In this document: positions 10,621 to 22,654 of the stretch, one piece after another
Layout of the letters: each line of letters starts with the position of its first letter
Numbering within the stretch: the stretch's first letter is position 1
Assembly: GCF_040183065.1 (NCBI RefSeq)
Contig: NC_091126.1
Location: forward strand, 138,793,204-138,857,203
From: Periplaneta americana
Lineage: Eukaryota; Arthropoda; Insecta; Blattodea; Blattidae
DNA length: 64,000 bases
Direction: 5' to 3'
The notes under the pieces: generated by a model
The model's input: the letters and a program-made list of their open reading frames with translations, nothing else
Database searches by the model: none
What the model was told of the DNA's origin: nothing
Position numbers and translations under genes: made by a program

Positions 10621-12214
10621 ATTGCATTATTGAATTTCAATCTGTAAAAGAAAATCATGTTAGAAAGTCATAGTGAGTGTGAATGCCCAGAAATATGTGA
10701 AGAAGAAATCATGAACTGGCTGATTATCTAATAGGAACTTGCTAATAAAAATTCTTCCCATAAGTCATACTGTGGGAGGAAACCGCAATAAGTCAACAAT
10801 TGAAATATTTCGAAAATGTTACACAAGCTTAACTAAGAAGTATCATAATCAGACTACGGCCTAGGTTCACCGATTCGTGAGATTGAAGTTTGGAACGCAC
10901 GGAGTATAATATGACGTCATGACTCATGGGTTGGGATGGCACTGTGAGAATAGAGTTGGTTTCGTAAGAAATTACATTACTGTCTTTCCCATTCTGCTTG
11001 GCGTGTTTTTTTTTCATTTCATTTCATATATTATACTCCATAGATCTCACATTAGCAATGGTCCTTGCAATCACCATATGTACTAGACATCCTGTGAATA
11101 AACAAGTATATTTTATTTCTTTTCATTTATTTATTTGATCATTTATACATGCATATTTGTGTTAGTCTTAATTTCGCTGTTTTATAATTTACACTACTGA
11201 GGAACATGTCGAAAATTGAGACAACAAGCGTTCCCTTCAGAACGTACTTATAGAGAAGTTCGAAAAGGAATATTATTTTCTTATTAAAGGAAAAAGCACT
11301 GAATTTTGCAAATTGTTAAAAAAGTATAAGAACAAAGAGCAGTGTAATTGCAATAAGTATATGGAAAATATTTAATTATACAGTCAAAACTGGCCTTCAA
11401 CATCAAAATCAGACATAAAACATGAAAACTTATTTCGTCGAGATTCGTGTATGATGTTGTTACATTCCAACATCGTTTTCAAAATGCATTTTCAAAACGT
11501 TTCTTGAAAATAGTTTATGTACTTTGCAATTCGGTACAATGAATTGTGAAGAAATTTATTTTATGTAAGTACTGTATATTTTTTTCTTTTCTGCTCACAG
11601 AAAAATGATTATTTTATATTTTTAAAACTTATATAGTATAATGTAAATTGAAACATGTAATGTTAGGAAATTATTTTTTTTTTCTAGGAATGCACTGCAT
11701 ATATTATATTTTTAAATGTGAACATTTATTTTGTGACCTACTGCGACTGAATCCAAATTAAAGAGGTGTAGTTTTAAAAAATTTCCAAAACTTGATAATA
11801 TCCGACAATCTGACATAGACCCCACTGTAGCAGAGTTTCAGAGATAAAACGCAGAAGAGGTGAAAGGTGAAAAGTAACCCGATTAAGAATAATTGAGAGT
11901 GGTATGAGAACGATTGTATACAGTGGGATATGAGGAGAAATTTTTAAAATCGAGAAGCTAAATAACTAGTGTTATATTTCTGAAGAAAACTGAGTAAGGT
12001 AAGAGAACGAATGGTCCGTCGTTCTTTGAGACGGATACAGAACGGCACGTTAGGTAAATGTGAGATACGATCAGATCTACAAATGTTGCAAAATTAATTG
12101 AACATATGAAGACATTATTAAAAAAACAGCCCGTCATTTTAATGAAACAATATGCTACTGTTTGAAATGTTCATAGACCCCAGAAACGAGTCATTTAGTA
12201 GTATTAGTAGTATT
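10621..12214. other. No recognisable gene
   Basis: AT-rich sequence without convincing frames or inverted repeats that I could detect. Confidence 0.4.
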
Positions 12215-12735
12215 TATTTATTTAACCTGGTAGAGATAAGGCCGTCAGGCCTTCTCTGCCCCTCTACCAGGAGATTCCAACTACAATATCAACAATAAAA
12301 TTACAATTAGTATTAAATTTACAATTACAATTACAAACAATATTACAATTAGCATTAAATTTACAATTACAATAAAATCAAAGTACGAAAAGATTACCTG
12401 AATAATTAAAGCTAGATAATTTATCATAGAGAAACAAAGAATATTTTATATTTACTGAATTACAAATTAAATCTAGAATAACAAAATTGTATAGTGATGA
12501 AATTACTGAATATTGAAATATTTTGTGATAGATTAAAGAAACTATTTACAAGTAATCAATTACTGACCAAGTGCCTAGTAAGTTTTCGTTTGAATTCAAT
12601 TTTATTTCGACAGTCCCTGATGCTAGCAGGTAGCGAATTCCAGAGTCTTGGCAGGGCTATTGTGAAAGAGGATGAGTATGAGGAGGTGCGATGGGATGGT
12701 ATTGTTAGTATTGTTTCATGACGAGAGTCATGTCA
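12215..12735 (-). mobile_element. 3' end of a jockey/CR1-type non-LTR retrotransposon
   Basis: On the minus strand, 12735-12550 encodes the C-terminus of a non-LTR reverse transcriptase (SHRTSSYSSSFTIALPRLWN, then SLPASIRDCRNKIEFKRKL and HLVSN before a stop). A 3' UTR rich in ACAATTA units follows and ends in a hairpin around GGTAGAGATAAGGCCGTCAG and a short TAAATAAATA tail at 12215. The element is truncated at about 12735, where an upstream stop appears. The same 3' UTR hairpin is nested at 618-911 and survives as a remnant at 50.6 kb. Confidence 0.8.
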
Positions 12736-13107
12736 TCTACAATAGCCACAAAGATAAATACCAGTTGTACGGAAACAGCTGACATGTGTTGATCTTTTCT
12801 ATTTTTATTGTTCTCCTGAAAAATATATATTTTGACAAGGCCAGCTTTTGTAATAATGTTTTCATATGCTTTATCAACACACTGCAGTTTTTCTGTCAGT
12901 TTCACATTAAGTTCGGTGAAGAAATATCACAGTTATTAACCTCTTACCTTACTATATATTTTATCAATTTTGTTAAAAAAAGAATAATATATATATTTTT
13001 TGTATAGAGGTCATTTAATATTACAGAATCACTCTACATCACTAATTTTCTTACATACCTAAAAAAATCACTATAAAATAGACATACATTCATACCTAAA
13101 TTATTAT

Positions 13108-13758
13108 CCCGAGTTATCTCGTGCACCTTGATTCCAGCTCTGGTAGTTGTCCCACTTTGATTTTCTCCTGAACTATTTACCAACTTATGTTTTTTATGGA
13201 TTAATTTATGAGGTACAATACCAGTGCTGTTATCAAGGCGTTAAATGGTACTTGTCGTATGATATATACTCGAAAGCAGGGTATTACGCACAGTGGCACA
13301 ATGCATTCCGGACAGTAGTGTCTGCTCTTGTGTCGAATTTGTTTGTATTTTGAGTCTCTCGCAATACTACACATGAAATCCTGTCTGGTTGGGTTGTTCT
13401 TCTTCACAGTTCGTGGAATAACTTCTGGAAAATGTCTACCCGTAAGCCGAAGTGGGTTGGGCGATTTTCCTGGCCATCCTGTCTTGAGTGTATTTTTCGA
13501 AAATCTTACGAATTACCCCCATTCGATAGTCAAAGGGTGTCTTCCTGCCTTCAGATATCGTATAACAAGCGTAGGAATCCCACCACCAGATGCAGCAATA
13601 TCACTAACTTCTGTAGCCATCTAGTCAGGAAAAGGTTAATGAAATGACGGAAACGTATATATTCGGGATAATAATCTTTAGCAGCGAAAATGGGACTCAC
13701 ACGAGTTAACACGGGTTAATAAATTTTGACGGAAGTTAGCAACCCGAGTTAACTCGGG
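13108..13758 (-). mobile_element. Internally deleted piggyBac-family transposon
   Basis: The right terminus CCCGAGTTAACTCGGGTT abuts TTAA at 13759-13762. The left terminus, read outward on the other strand, ends CGAGATAACTCGGG next to TTAT at 13104-13107, a decayed TTAA. A second, internal copy (CACGAGTTAACACGGG) lies at about 13699-13716. TTAA target use plus the transposase C-terminus inside identify piggyBac. At about 650 bp it is a deletion derivative. Confidence 0.8.
13241..13620 (-). pseudogene. piggyBac transposase C-terminus, broken
   Basis: Minus-strand codons give LRLTGRHFPEVIPRTVKKNN, then a Cys-rich tail of the form MCSIARD...HYCPECIVPLCVIPCFRVY. This is the C-terminal cysteine-rich domain that contacts terminal repeats in piggyBac transposases (expected ending LCV..CF..YHT). 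A 2-base shift after FRVY moves the expected HT into another frame, and upstream frames are interrupted by stops. The DDD catalytic core is missing. Confidence 0.8.
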
Positions 13759-13762
13759 TTAA

Positions 13763-14540
13763 TCAGGGAAGTGGTTAAAATGAGGCATAAAGAGCGACTG
13801 TAGTAAATTCTTCTTAAGTACCAACGGAAGGAAAATTCGTATTATTTTTAGTGTGTGAATTTTAATAACCTCCTGAGCCCTGAGACAATTATTTATTTAT
13901 TTTTAAAGATCAATCTAATTATGCACATAAAAAGTCAATAACATGAGGAAAAATTCTGTAAAAATTCTGCAGGTTACAGTTGGGGTACTAATGCAGATAT
14001 ATTATACTATACTTAGGGTCTTTGCACATACATTTTAGATCACAATGAAGTATGAAGTATAGTATACTTATTTTCAGGAATCATATATGCGTGATTTTCG
14101 TATTCCAACTTAACCCGCAGAGGTCGCTACGGTGTGGTTCGGGAGGTAGCATACCTGGCAATTTGCTGACTCTAGTGCGGCCTTATATATTTCCTAGTAT
14201 AACTTTCGAGAGGGATGAAATATCAAACTGAAGTAACAACACGTGTTTTCTTAAGACTTGGGGCCTTTCTTTTGATGTATCACAAGTGCAATTATTAACA
14301 AGAGGTCGAAAATAGAAAAAGAACGACAACATAATTTCTTGTCTTACAAATCGATAATATGTTAAATTGAAAAACATACTTAAGAAATTACCCCAAACTA
14401 AATTCAGAATGCTTTTTTATTAGTTCTATGCAAGAGATAGTAAATATCAATACTTTAAAAACAATATACTTTGCTTACTTCTACTCGGTAATGAGATTTG
14501 GAATAATATTCTGCGGAAATTCTACAGAGAATAACAGTAT
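13763..14540. other. Spacer without recognisable gene
   Basis: Nothing beyond short overlapping frames. Confidence 0.4.
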
Positions 14541-14899
14541 ATTACTACCAGAGTGCTGCATTGGAGTTAAATCGCTCGCTTGAACTCGGTCGAGTGTCGC
14601 ACCCACGAGTGAGATACAATCGGTCGTGATACGCTCGTAATAAATAGAAGCACAGTACAAGGTTATCTCACCTACATTTCTTATCTTGTATGGAAGGCGA
14701 CAGATAAGATATACATATGTTTTGCTCACACGGTAAAAATAAGGCTTTGTTTACTGCGTTTATGACAAACGTTTAACGGAACAGTCAATTGAACGTACTA
14801 AAACAGGAACATGGAGTTATAAATAAAATAGTATGAAAAACTTCGATATACAGTTATTATTGCTAATTAATAATTATTCAATATTTGATTTACCACATA

Positions 14900-17800
14900 G
14901 GGTAAACCACCCAGGTACTGGCACCTTAAGGACATTGGATGAGGAAATCTTCAATTTCTATGAAAATACTCTTTCCTGGAAATTAGAAAAACTCTCATAA
15001 ATAGAGTAAAGACTGACAAATGCAAAGATAATATCAAATAATATTTTATTTCATAAATTAATGCAACAATGTCTTGTTAAATATTTAGGATCAAATATGC
15101 CAGTTATTGGCACCCTTTTGCCAGTACTTGTCACCTTTTTTGCTAGTTATTGGCACCCACTGCAAAAAGGTTGGTTGCATTTTTATCTATAAGTCTCATT
15201 TCTTAGATATATTCCTACTAGATTACATTATAATAATATGACATGTAATAGTAATGAAATTATTGCAATTGTAAGGTTATTATTGAAATGAAATTTCAGC
15301 TACTCTGGGTCAGAAAAAATTCTCTCATCCCCAGAAACATTACTACTGTCTGTAACTGGCAATGAAATAGATCTTCGTCGAAATCGTCCGAAATATGTTT
15401 TCTGTGATGATCCGCTATGTATCGACTATGATATAGTCTCTTGCATGTATTGCATCCATAGTCCTTTTTGGTTGAAGAAACAGCTCTTGTGCATTTGAAA
15501 AATATCCTAATGTTTCGTTCCTCTTGCCTATTTGTAGATGGCTGACAGAATACTGTGTGTACACTTTGTGTTTTTGTGGTGCCCTTTTCTAATTTTTTGT
15601 TCAGTTTTGAAGTTTTTCGTCCGGTTTTTTTTCAAGCTTTTTCTTTTCTCTTTCCAGTTTACGATTCTCTTTTTGTTTCAAAGAATCTTCCTTTCGTTTC
15701 TCCTTCTGATCATGCAGTTATCTCCATTTCCCAGATGTTAGTACAAATGGTACTCTCTAAATCTTCCTCTTTCCCTTTCGTTTTGGTGTTTCCGGCCACA
15801 ATTATATTTCACACATGTTTTCTTTAGTGATCATTGATTAACAGATTAACTTATAATCTCATTTTGTTTCTCCTCAATGTGGGAGGTAGAATTTAGCTGA
15901 GGAACAGTTTCATTTACACATTGTTGATCATGATTCATTTCGTCACTAATAAGGGTGGAAGTTAGGTTATCATAAGCTTGGTCCTCAGGACGTTTTACTG
16001 TTAGATGCCTGTTATCACAAGTTTCACCCTCAGTACTATTTACTGTTGGTCTACTGGTCTCTATAGTATTCATGTCCTGTGCATTATTGCTCATCTGATA
16101 ATCTTACCATAGTCTGTAAAGAACGAAGAATTATTTCACGAGATCTTCATTTTCAACGGGGTTATGAATATTTTGAAATTTCTTAATTCATTCATGGCCA
16201 AAATTCCTTACGAACTCATCATAATGAAGAGACTGCATCTGAGTACCTTATTCATTTGCAAACCTAGTATCTTTATTTATTTTTCCCAAAGACTTTTTGT
16301 AGTCAATGGCATCAGGATTCAATTTATAGAGGCCTGAACACCTTTTTGACAGCGTTTCCAAGTTCCATATTTTCTAAAACATGTTGAAGAATGGGTGCAA
16401 AATCTTTTTTGGTTACTAGTTGTTCTAGATGCCTTATTTTCCAGTCCATCACAGCGTTTTTCCAAATGCTTTTAACAGGTCTATAAGCTGAAACATCTGC
16501 AGGCTGTAGAATTCTAGTGGCATTGGGATATAAAGAGATGAGGATTATCTTCAGTTGTTTACATAGGTCACTGGCATGATAAGTCAGTATGAATAACTGG
16601 AAATGTGATTTTATTCTCAATGATGAATGGATAAAATACATTTGAATTGTATTCGAAGAGTATTTCTGGTTTCATCTCTACACTTTGTAAATTCCTTACG
16701 GCACATTCGAAGATCCACCAAGGAAGATAGGAATAACAATGAAATATATTTTTGAAAATTTCCTTTTTAAAATTCTAAAAATTTAGCACGAAGAAAGTAA
16801 TGATCAGAAACTAAATCCGAATGATTTAATTAAAAATTTTCACAAATCCACAATATCAAAGACCTCGATGACTAAATTTATATAGACCCAGTTGCATTGA
16901 CAACTCACCTAACGAGAGTGATTTTCTCTTCACTGTTAAGAACAGGAACTCGACAACAGATGTTTTCATAATGTTTTGATGTATGAATCCTATAGATTAA
17001 AAATCCCCTATATCCATTTTCACAAATTGAAGAATTTTGATAGTAACTGGTGGCAAATAGAGAGAATTTTCAACCTAACAATGACTTTTAATAAACCATT
17101 TTCTTTAAATTTAATGGCTTTTCGAATTCGAACTATATAAATCATAAGAATTCATTCTTAGTAAGCAATATGTGGGCATAACTAAATCATGAATAAAATG
17201 GTCTTTAGGGGGTTTGAATCTAGAGGATTCATATCGAAATCGACAAGTATCTCTAGGTACACCAAATCTTTTGGTTGCAGCCTTAAATGACATCCCATGC
17301 TTTATAGCTCGCATTCCTTCTTTTAAAGTCTCCTCACTGTACCTATGTCTTTTTGTGTGGTGCCATGTTGTCCACTGTGCGCTTTTATTTTCACATTAGA
17401 AACTAGCAGTAGGCTATTACTCAGTCTATGAATATAAAAAATGTAGGTAAACATAGGCCTAACACCAGTTGTTGGCACAAAGTTTTCCAGTTATTGGCAC
17501 CAGTGCCAATCATTGGATAGAGCAGTTTTTTTAAATAGAGCTATTATTTCCATCCGTAAGAAATGCAGGACTAATTTGAGAATATTTGGTCTAAAAACAA
17601 CGATTTCACTCATAAACCCGGTTATTGGCACTGCATGCCAACAACTGGAAAATGCGAGTTTTGACACACCATTTATTGGCACCCCCTTCTCGCACGTAAA
17701 ATTGCAAGTTACACAAACCACAATATATCTTACTTCCTAGGCGGCTAAGCTTAAGTTATGCACCTATCCGGAAAGATTTAAAAAAAGACTACAGTAATAG

Positions 17801-18066
17801 ATAATACGGTACAAAGAATTCTCTGCTCTTAACTTACCGCTAAGAAATCACCAGAATAGAAGAGATATTTCACAACGCTTCCATCCGCAAGCGATATCCG
17901 CCAATGAGTAAGATATTTTTAAATTAAACTGCAGAAGAACAATGAAGTAACTGGCTAACGAAATTCGTAAGAAAGAGGCGTGCAAATTATTGCATTTCCT
18001 TAATATCGAAGCTTTAATCAAGCGGTGCCAACTACTGGGGGGTGCCAACAATAGGACAGTTTACCC
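14900..18066 (-). mobile_element. pogo-like (Tc1/mariner superfamily) transposon with subterminal repeat arrays
   Basis: Both ends begin GGGTAAAC and are flanked by TA (14898-14899 and 18067-18068), as expected for Tc1/mariner-type elements. The element is 3,167 bp. A 15-mer close to CCAGTTATTGGCACC recurs near both ends: 14911, 15100, 15121 and 15143 on the left; 17465, 17487, 17502 (inverted), 17618, 17636 (inverted), 17669, 18024 (inverted) and 18041 (inverted) on the right. Such arrays are plausible transposase-binding sites. A broken transposase lies on the minus strand between them. Confidence 0.88.
15846..17345 (-). pseudogene. pogo/jerky-like DDE transposase, degenerate
   Basis: N-terminus at 17340-17111: RYSEETLKEGMRAIKHGMSF followed by KAATKRFGVPRDTCRFRY, a psq-type helix-turn-helix that would bind the terminal repeats. 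Later part at 16641-16260: LYPNATRILQPADVSAYRPV, then a frameshift into SGLYKLNPDAIDYKKSLGK, the characteristic end of the DDE_1 domain in jerky/pogo proteins. A low-complexity acidic and lysine-rich C-terminus follows (16094-15540). Several frameshifts and stops make it non-functional. I did not resolve the first catalytic residues in 16640-17110. Confidence 0.82.
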
Positions 18067-18249
18067 TATATAATATGATAGGTCCATACATAGTGTTCCG
18101 CCTATATACTGCGACAATGTAGAAACGTTTTACAAAATATTATTGATGTAGCAATAGATTAATAACAATATTAGTAGAGATAACGTCAAACGAATAATCA
18201 TGCTGCACAACTGTTACAGACGCAAATATTGATACACTAATTATTAGAG

Positions 18250-18287
<38 letters not shown>

Positions 18288-18734
18288 TAGAAAACTTAGT
18301 ATTGTTCTTGCATTATCGTGATTGTGTTCTCCGTTTATAATTATTACCTTTACATTCAATAATATCTATCAGATTTGGCAAAACCAAAATCACTCCTGTG
18401 TGGGAAAAAAAAACATTTACCTACAACATTTATATTACATTTTAAAGCAAGTTTTGTAGTTGTACTATAGAGAGGTTAGTTAAACACTGCAGAGTTTTGA
18501 AATAATAGACATCTATGATGTTACTACACAGTTCATCACTGTAACAAGAACGAATGTCTAACGCTCGGCTTATACCGTTCGAGGATTTATCGCTCGTGAC
18601 AATTTTACACATCATGCATGTGCGTTACCTATCGGATTATGCTATGAACTACTTGGCGCTCGAGCGAAAACGTCCAGTGCAGACCTCTGATCCCTATTAT
18701 AAAAAAGAGTAATTAGAGTAACAGTGGGTCAAAA

Positions 18735-19085
18735 ATGTAAGGAATCGTGTAGGACTAGTTTAGGAAAACTATAAATAATGCCTATGGCTTGTCAGTGTAT
18801 TGTTCATTAATAAACTTCCTCATATGTAATAGTGAAAACTTTGTAACTAATTCAACAGTGCATAGCATAAATATTCGTCAAAAGAGTGTATCATACACCA
18901 TCGGAAAATCTATTATGCTATCAAAAAGGAGTGTGTTATATGGCAGTAAAATTTTTAATAGCCTCCATATGGATATAAAAAATCAAACTCAAAACATAAG
19001 ATTATTTATGGCCAAATTGAAGAAGTATCTGATTTCTCACGTCTTCTATTCTGTAGGTAAATTCATGATTTTTAAATCTGCATTT
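18735..19085 (+). pseudogene. C-terminal fragment of a non-LTR reverse transcriptase
   Basis: Plus-strand codons give NSTVHSINIRQKSVSYTIGK, then SVLYGSKIFNSLHMDIKNQT and MAKLKKYLISHVFYSVGKFM. This is the usual C-terminal pattern of jockey-like RTs (...IKIFNxLPxxIK...LKxxLLxxxFYSxxEF). Upstream, SCRTS and IMPMACQC appear in other frames, so the fragment is frameshifted and truncated. No tail or target duplication was identified. Confidence 0.7.
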
Positions 19086-19092
19086 CTAATAG

Positions 19093-19210
19093 AGATGAAC
19101 AACGATAGAGAAAGCAAGACTAACAGCGCCCGCAAAGCCGAAAACCCGCATGACAATGTTGTATTACGTCCAGTCTTTGACGTAAAGGCTGGTTGTGAGT
19201 GTTCCGAAAT
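19093..19210 (+). repeat. Dispersed repeat, copy 1
   Basis: AGAGATGAACAACGAT, CAGCGCCCGCAAAGC and TTGACGTAAAG appear in the same order as at 32960-33080, about 85% alike by eye. It is relatively GC-rich for this window. Element type unknown. Confidence 0.7.
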
Positions 19211-19248
19211 TTATCCTTCGTGTTGTACTAGTATATTGTAAAACTCTT

Positions 19249-19249
19249 C

Positions 19250-19311
<62 letters not shown>
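19249..19311. repeat. (GT)n(AT)n compound microsatellite
   Basis: About 12 GT units followed by about 19 AT units. Confidence 0.9.
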
Positions 19312-19317
<6 letters not shown>

Positions 19318-20232
19318 ACTGTGACTATAATTAAGACTTTTAACACTATTAAGATTTCTTTGACATGTTTCATATTGGGTGAAGCGATGTACACATAACA
19401 TGGAATGTAAACAAATGCAATACAAAACAAAACAGTTTCTTTGAAAAGAATGCCATACCTGGTTCAATACTTCCCAACCCTATTTTTTTTCAACGAACTT
19501 TTGTAATGCAAATTAGGGCTACACTTTTTTATTTTGTCAGAAATAGGTAAGTTCTCTGGTGAAATATCTGCACTCAGGGAAAGGTTCATGAACTTTCAAA
19601 GGGAATAAATACTCCAGTAAAGTACTAGACGTCCATTGACTTTACAGACACAACACTAATTTCATTATTTCATCATAACTGAGCTACTGGTCTAACAAAA
19701 ACTTTCTCTACAGTGTGCCGTGTATGTTTCCAAGAAAATTCTTTTAGCAGGTATGCTAATAACTAGACTTCGTGGAATTGCCACGAGAATCGCAAGGTTT
19801 ACTGCGCACGCAGTATAGACTGTATGAGAAGGGGGCGTGCAAAGGGTTGAGTATGCCTGTGATGTAAACACTGAGCAGTATACTGCGGTTACAATAAAAC
19901 TGTATCCTGCATTGAAGAAATATAATGAATGACCTTTGAAGTAGGAAATGTCTAAACATGTAAATACACAATTATTTTATAGTGAGATATATTAAGTCTT
20001 AAAATTTAATGTAAGATCTCACATCATTCTTGAATATGTGCATTGCAGTGAAGATTTACGTACATTTTGAGCGACTACAAAGTAATCTCCTCCGATGGTC
20101 ACTTAAACAGTTTTTATATTGGGAAATGTACGTTGAAGATCACACTATGTAATACGTGCATATTTGAAGAACGGAAAGTTACTACTTTTTAGTACACCAA
20201 CTTCAGATGTCTTGTCGTGACCTGATAGTACA
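19312..20232. other. Spacer without recognisable gene
   Basis: A short hairpin TTCGTGGAATTGCCACGAG at 19771 is the only structure I noticed. Confidence 0.35.
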
Positions 20233-20700
20233 TCATTTATAATACGAAGTTTGTGAATAGGCAGAATATTTAGCAATAATGTTTCTCAACTCACATTTCA
20301 CTTTTTCTGAAATTAGTAAATTGTTATTTTGGATAACGGTTTGTGATACTTTATCCACTATATTAAGGGCTTCTGAGAGTTGTAGTTTAGACGATTCTAA
20401 CAGAATGATGCTTTTGGACACGATTTTAAAATTAGAATCACTGAACAGAATATCTTCCAATAGCTCTTCAGAAGGCAATGATTTTATAGCTGCAACAGCG
20501 GAACTGTCTGTCCTATTCAATGCATCAATTACCTCCATTATTTTGCTGTAATGTTCTGCATAATAATTAACAGCATCCAACCACGTTCCCCAACGGGTCA
20601 AGACTGGCTGCGGTAGTAAGGGTATTCCAGGGGCAATTATTTGGAACAGCAACACTCTCACTGTAATATGTTTAATTGAATTCTTGTCTATACTGAACAA
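20233..20700 (-). pseudogene. hAT transposase fragment (CGGBP1-like type), RW block onward
   Basis: An open minus-strand frame of 155 codons contains LPQPVLTRWGTWLDAVNYYA, the TRW block that follows the catalytic core in this hAT type, then a helical stretch (SSAVAAIKSLPSEELLEDIL). It corresponds to a part missing from the 6.9-kb copy and resembles the 44.1-46.5 kb copy. The N-terminus, core and final dimerisation segment are absent, and I found no convincing terminal repeats. Confidence 0.8.
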
Positions 20701-21017
20701 ATATTAAGCTTAGACTATTCCAACCACAGTAATGCAAAAACAAGTGCTTACATAGGTATACATTAGCTGTAGCTGCTCTATCTATTTGGACCGGTCACAT
20801 CTCTTAACAAGAACTGCTTATACTACGCGACCGGGCGGTCGCTCACCTCCTCTATACTACCGCACATCGGCAACCTGATTGCATGCTGCGTGTGGCAATT
20901 CAACGAAGTCTACTAATAACACTTAGGCCTATAAAGTTAGCTAGTGAGGGGATAAACTTGCAGACCCTTTTGGTGTGGCTGTCAGTTAAATTTAATACTC
21001 AGCAAAATGATCAAATA

Positions 21018-21201
21018 GGGCCATATTCATAGACATTCTTAGCGCGGTCTTCCGGTGAATGATCAGCGAACTAACGTTTTTGTTATTCATGAACCAGTGT
21101 TAGCGATATGATATGAATCCTGTACAAGTAACCAGTCGATAGCTGAGGCTAGTTTAGCACGCTCCTAGCGGGGGCTAGCGAAATGTCTATGAATAGCACC
21201 C
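21018..21201. mobile_element. MITE, 184 bp, with ATA duplication
   Basis: Left end GGGCCATATTCATAGACATT and right end (complement) GGGTGCTATTCATAGACATT form inverted repeats, flanked by ATA on both sides (21015-21017, 21202-21204). A 3-bp duplication and GGG start suggest PIF/Harbinger origin, but no coding sequence supports that. Confidence 0.72.
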
Positions 21202-21255
21202 ATAGTGACTAGTGCTGGGTTAAGTTTCTGTACATATAAATTTTCAGTTATTTGC

Positions 21256-21513
21256 TTTTGTTTCTTTTTTTCCTTGGTTATTTAAGGACACTGTATCAAC
21301 TGCGAGGTTATTTAGCGTCGATGAATTTGCTGATAATGAGATGGTATTTGGCGAGATGAGGCCGAGGATTTGCCATAGATTACCTGACATTTGCCTTGCG
21401 GTTAGGGAAAATCCAACCAGGTAAGCAGCCCAAGCGGAAATCGAACCCGCGCCGGAGCGCAACTCTGGATCGGCAGGCAAGCTCCTTAGCCGACTGAGTT
21501 ACACGGTGACCTT
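21256..21513 (-). mobile_element. tRNA-derived SINE (family B), near full length
   Basis: Read on the minus strand: A box in GTAACTCAGTCGGCTAAGG, B box GGTTCGATTTCC, then a body with CTGCTTACCTGGTTGG, and a 3' module with ATCGACGCTAAATAACC and an A-rich tail. The head folds like a tRNA 5' half and differs from family A, while the 3' module is shared with it. A second copy is at 48.9-49.2 kb. Confidence 0.85.
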
Positions 21514-22605
21514 TATATTTATGTAAAAGTAAGTCAATAAAAGAACAAGATTATTTTTTATAAGATTGGAATCCCCACTGAGGTATCAATATCCAATTTG
21601 AGATATTGTGACTCAATTCAACAGACATTTCGAAGTGAGGAGAGCGACCACAAATCTGTTAAACAATAATGTGCTTCAAGGCGACATGAGAGTCCATCAC
21701 CTACACGAGCTGTAGGCCACTCTACTATGTTTTCGTTTCCGTTTGGATGTTGCTGATATTTGTTAAGCGGAAGGCGAGTTTGATTGGAAACGTACCCCTC
21801 GGAGCATTCAAAATTCAATCCTCTCAAAGTACACAGAGCAAACACGTGTTCTGATAAACAGAGCACTCGTTCGTCTGGCTCACCTGCACAGTGCGCTGGG
21901 ATATCATTGTGCTTCGACGCTATTCAATTTCTAACATTCGAGAAGCACGCTGTGAACTCGGAGCTTTCCGGCAAGAGAACGGGCTTCAATCCCCAGCTAT
22001 GTTGGTCGATGTGGTTGAGGGATTGCTTTTCTTGCAGAATTTCTGTTTACTGTGTCAGTGTCATTCCATCATGGCTTAACTACAAGCATAATTAAAAAAA
22101 ATCTTCAATGGCTTCAAAGTATTGCGAATTCATTCAGTCAGCAAGTACAATAGTCAATATAATTTCGTTTTCCACTGTGTACTGGAACTTTCGGAAGTAC
22201 ACTCTTTCCCACGATCTTTAACAAGAAATATAAAGGAAGTACCCAGCAAGCTCCATTCCTAACCACGTGCGTGCATTCTCAATTTAGTGATCTGAAATTT
22301 CACGAACACATCATCATCATCATCATCACCATCATCATCATGAACTGTGAAGAGTTAGTCTTGTTGCCTGTTACTTAATACTCAAATCGAAATTGGTGTT
22401 TCCATTTTTTTCGGTCCTCCTGTGTTACATTTTGCATTCGGTTAATGAAACGGTTAATCATTAATCATGGTGCTAAACATTTTATTTAGATAATTTACCC
22501 ACTGTTTTGGTAGTATTTTATTTCTTAAAAGATATGTTCTACTTTAAACTTTTCCCTAAGTTTCATTTCGCTCTTAAACTAAACTCATAATCCCCAAAAT
22601 ATGTT
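21514..22605. other. Spacer; short ATC repeats
   Basis: A (CAT)n run lies at 22311-22340. No gene recognised. Confidence 0.35.
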
Positions 22606-22654
22606 AATATTATGAATTTATTAGTTTGTCCTCCATAATAATCTCTGTAATGTT

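Larger units (their letters stand above)
14549..18689. mobile_element. hAT-like termini enclosing the pogo-like element
   Basis: The left end CAGAGTGCTGCATTGGAG and the right end, read inward on the other strand, CAGAGGTCTGCACTGGACG, match at most positions. Both continue with CGCTCG/ACTCG subterminal motifs. Flanking octamers ATTACTAC and ATCCCTAT agree at 5 of 8 positions, consistent with an old 8-bp duplication. Removing the inner 3.2-kb element leaves about 970 bp with no coding frame, so this would be a non-autonomous element. A (TTA)n run lies at 18246-18290. Confidence 0.55.
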
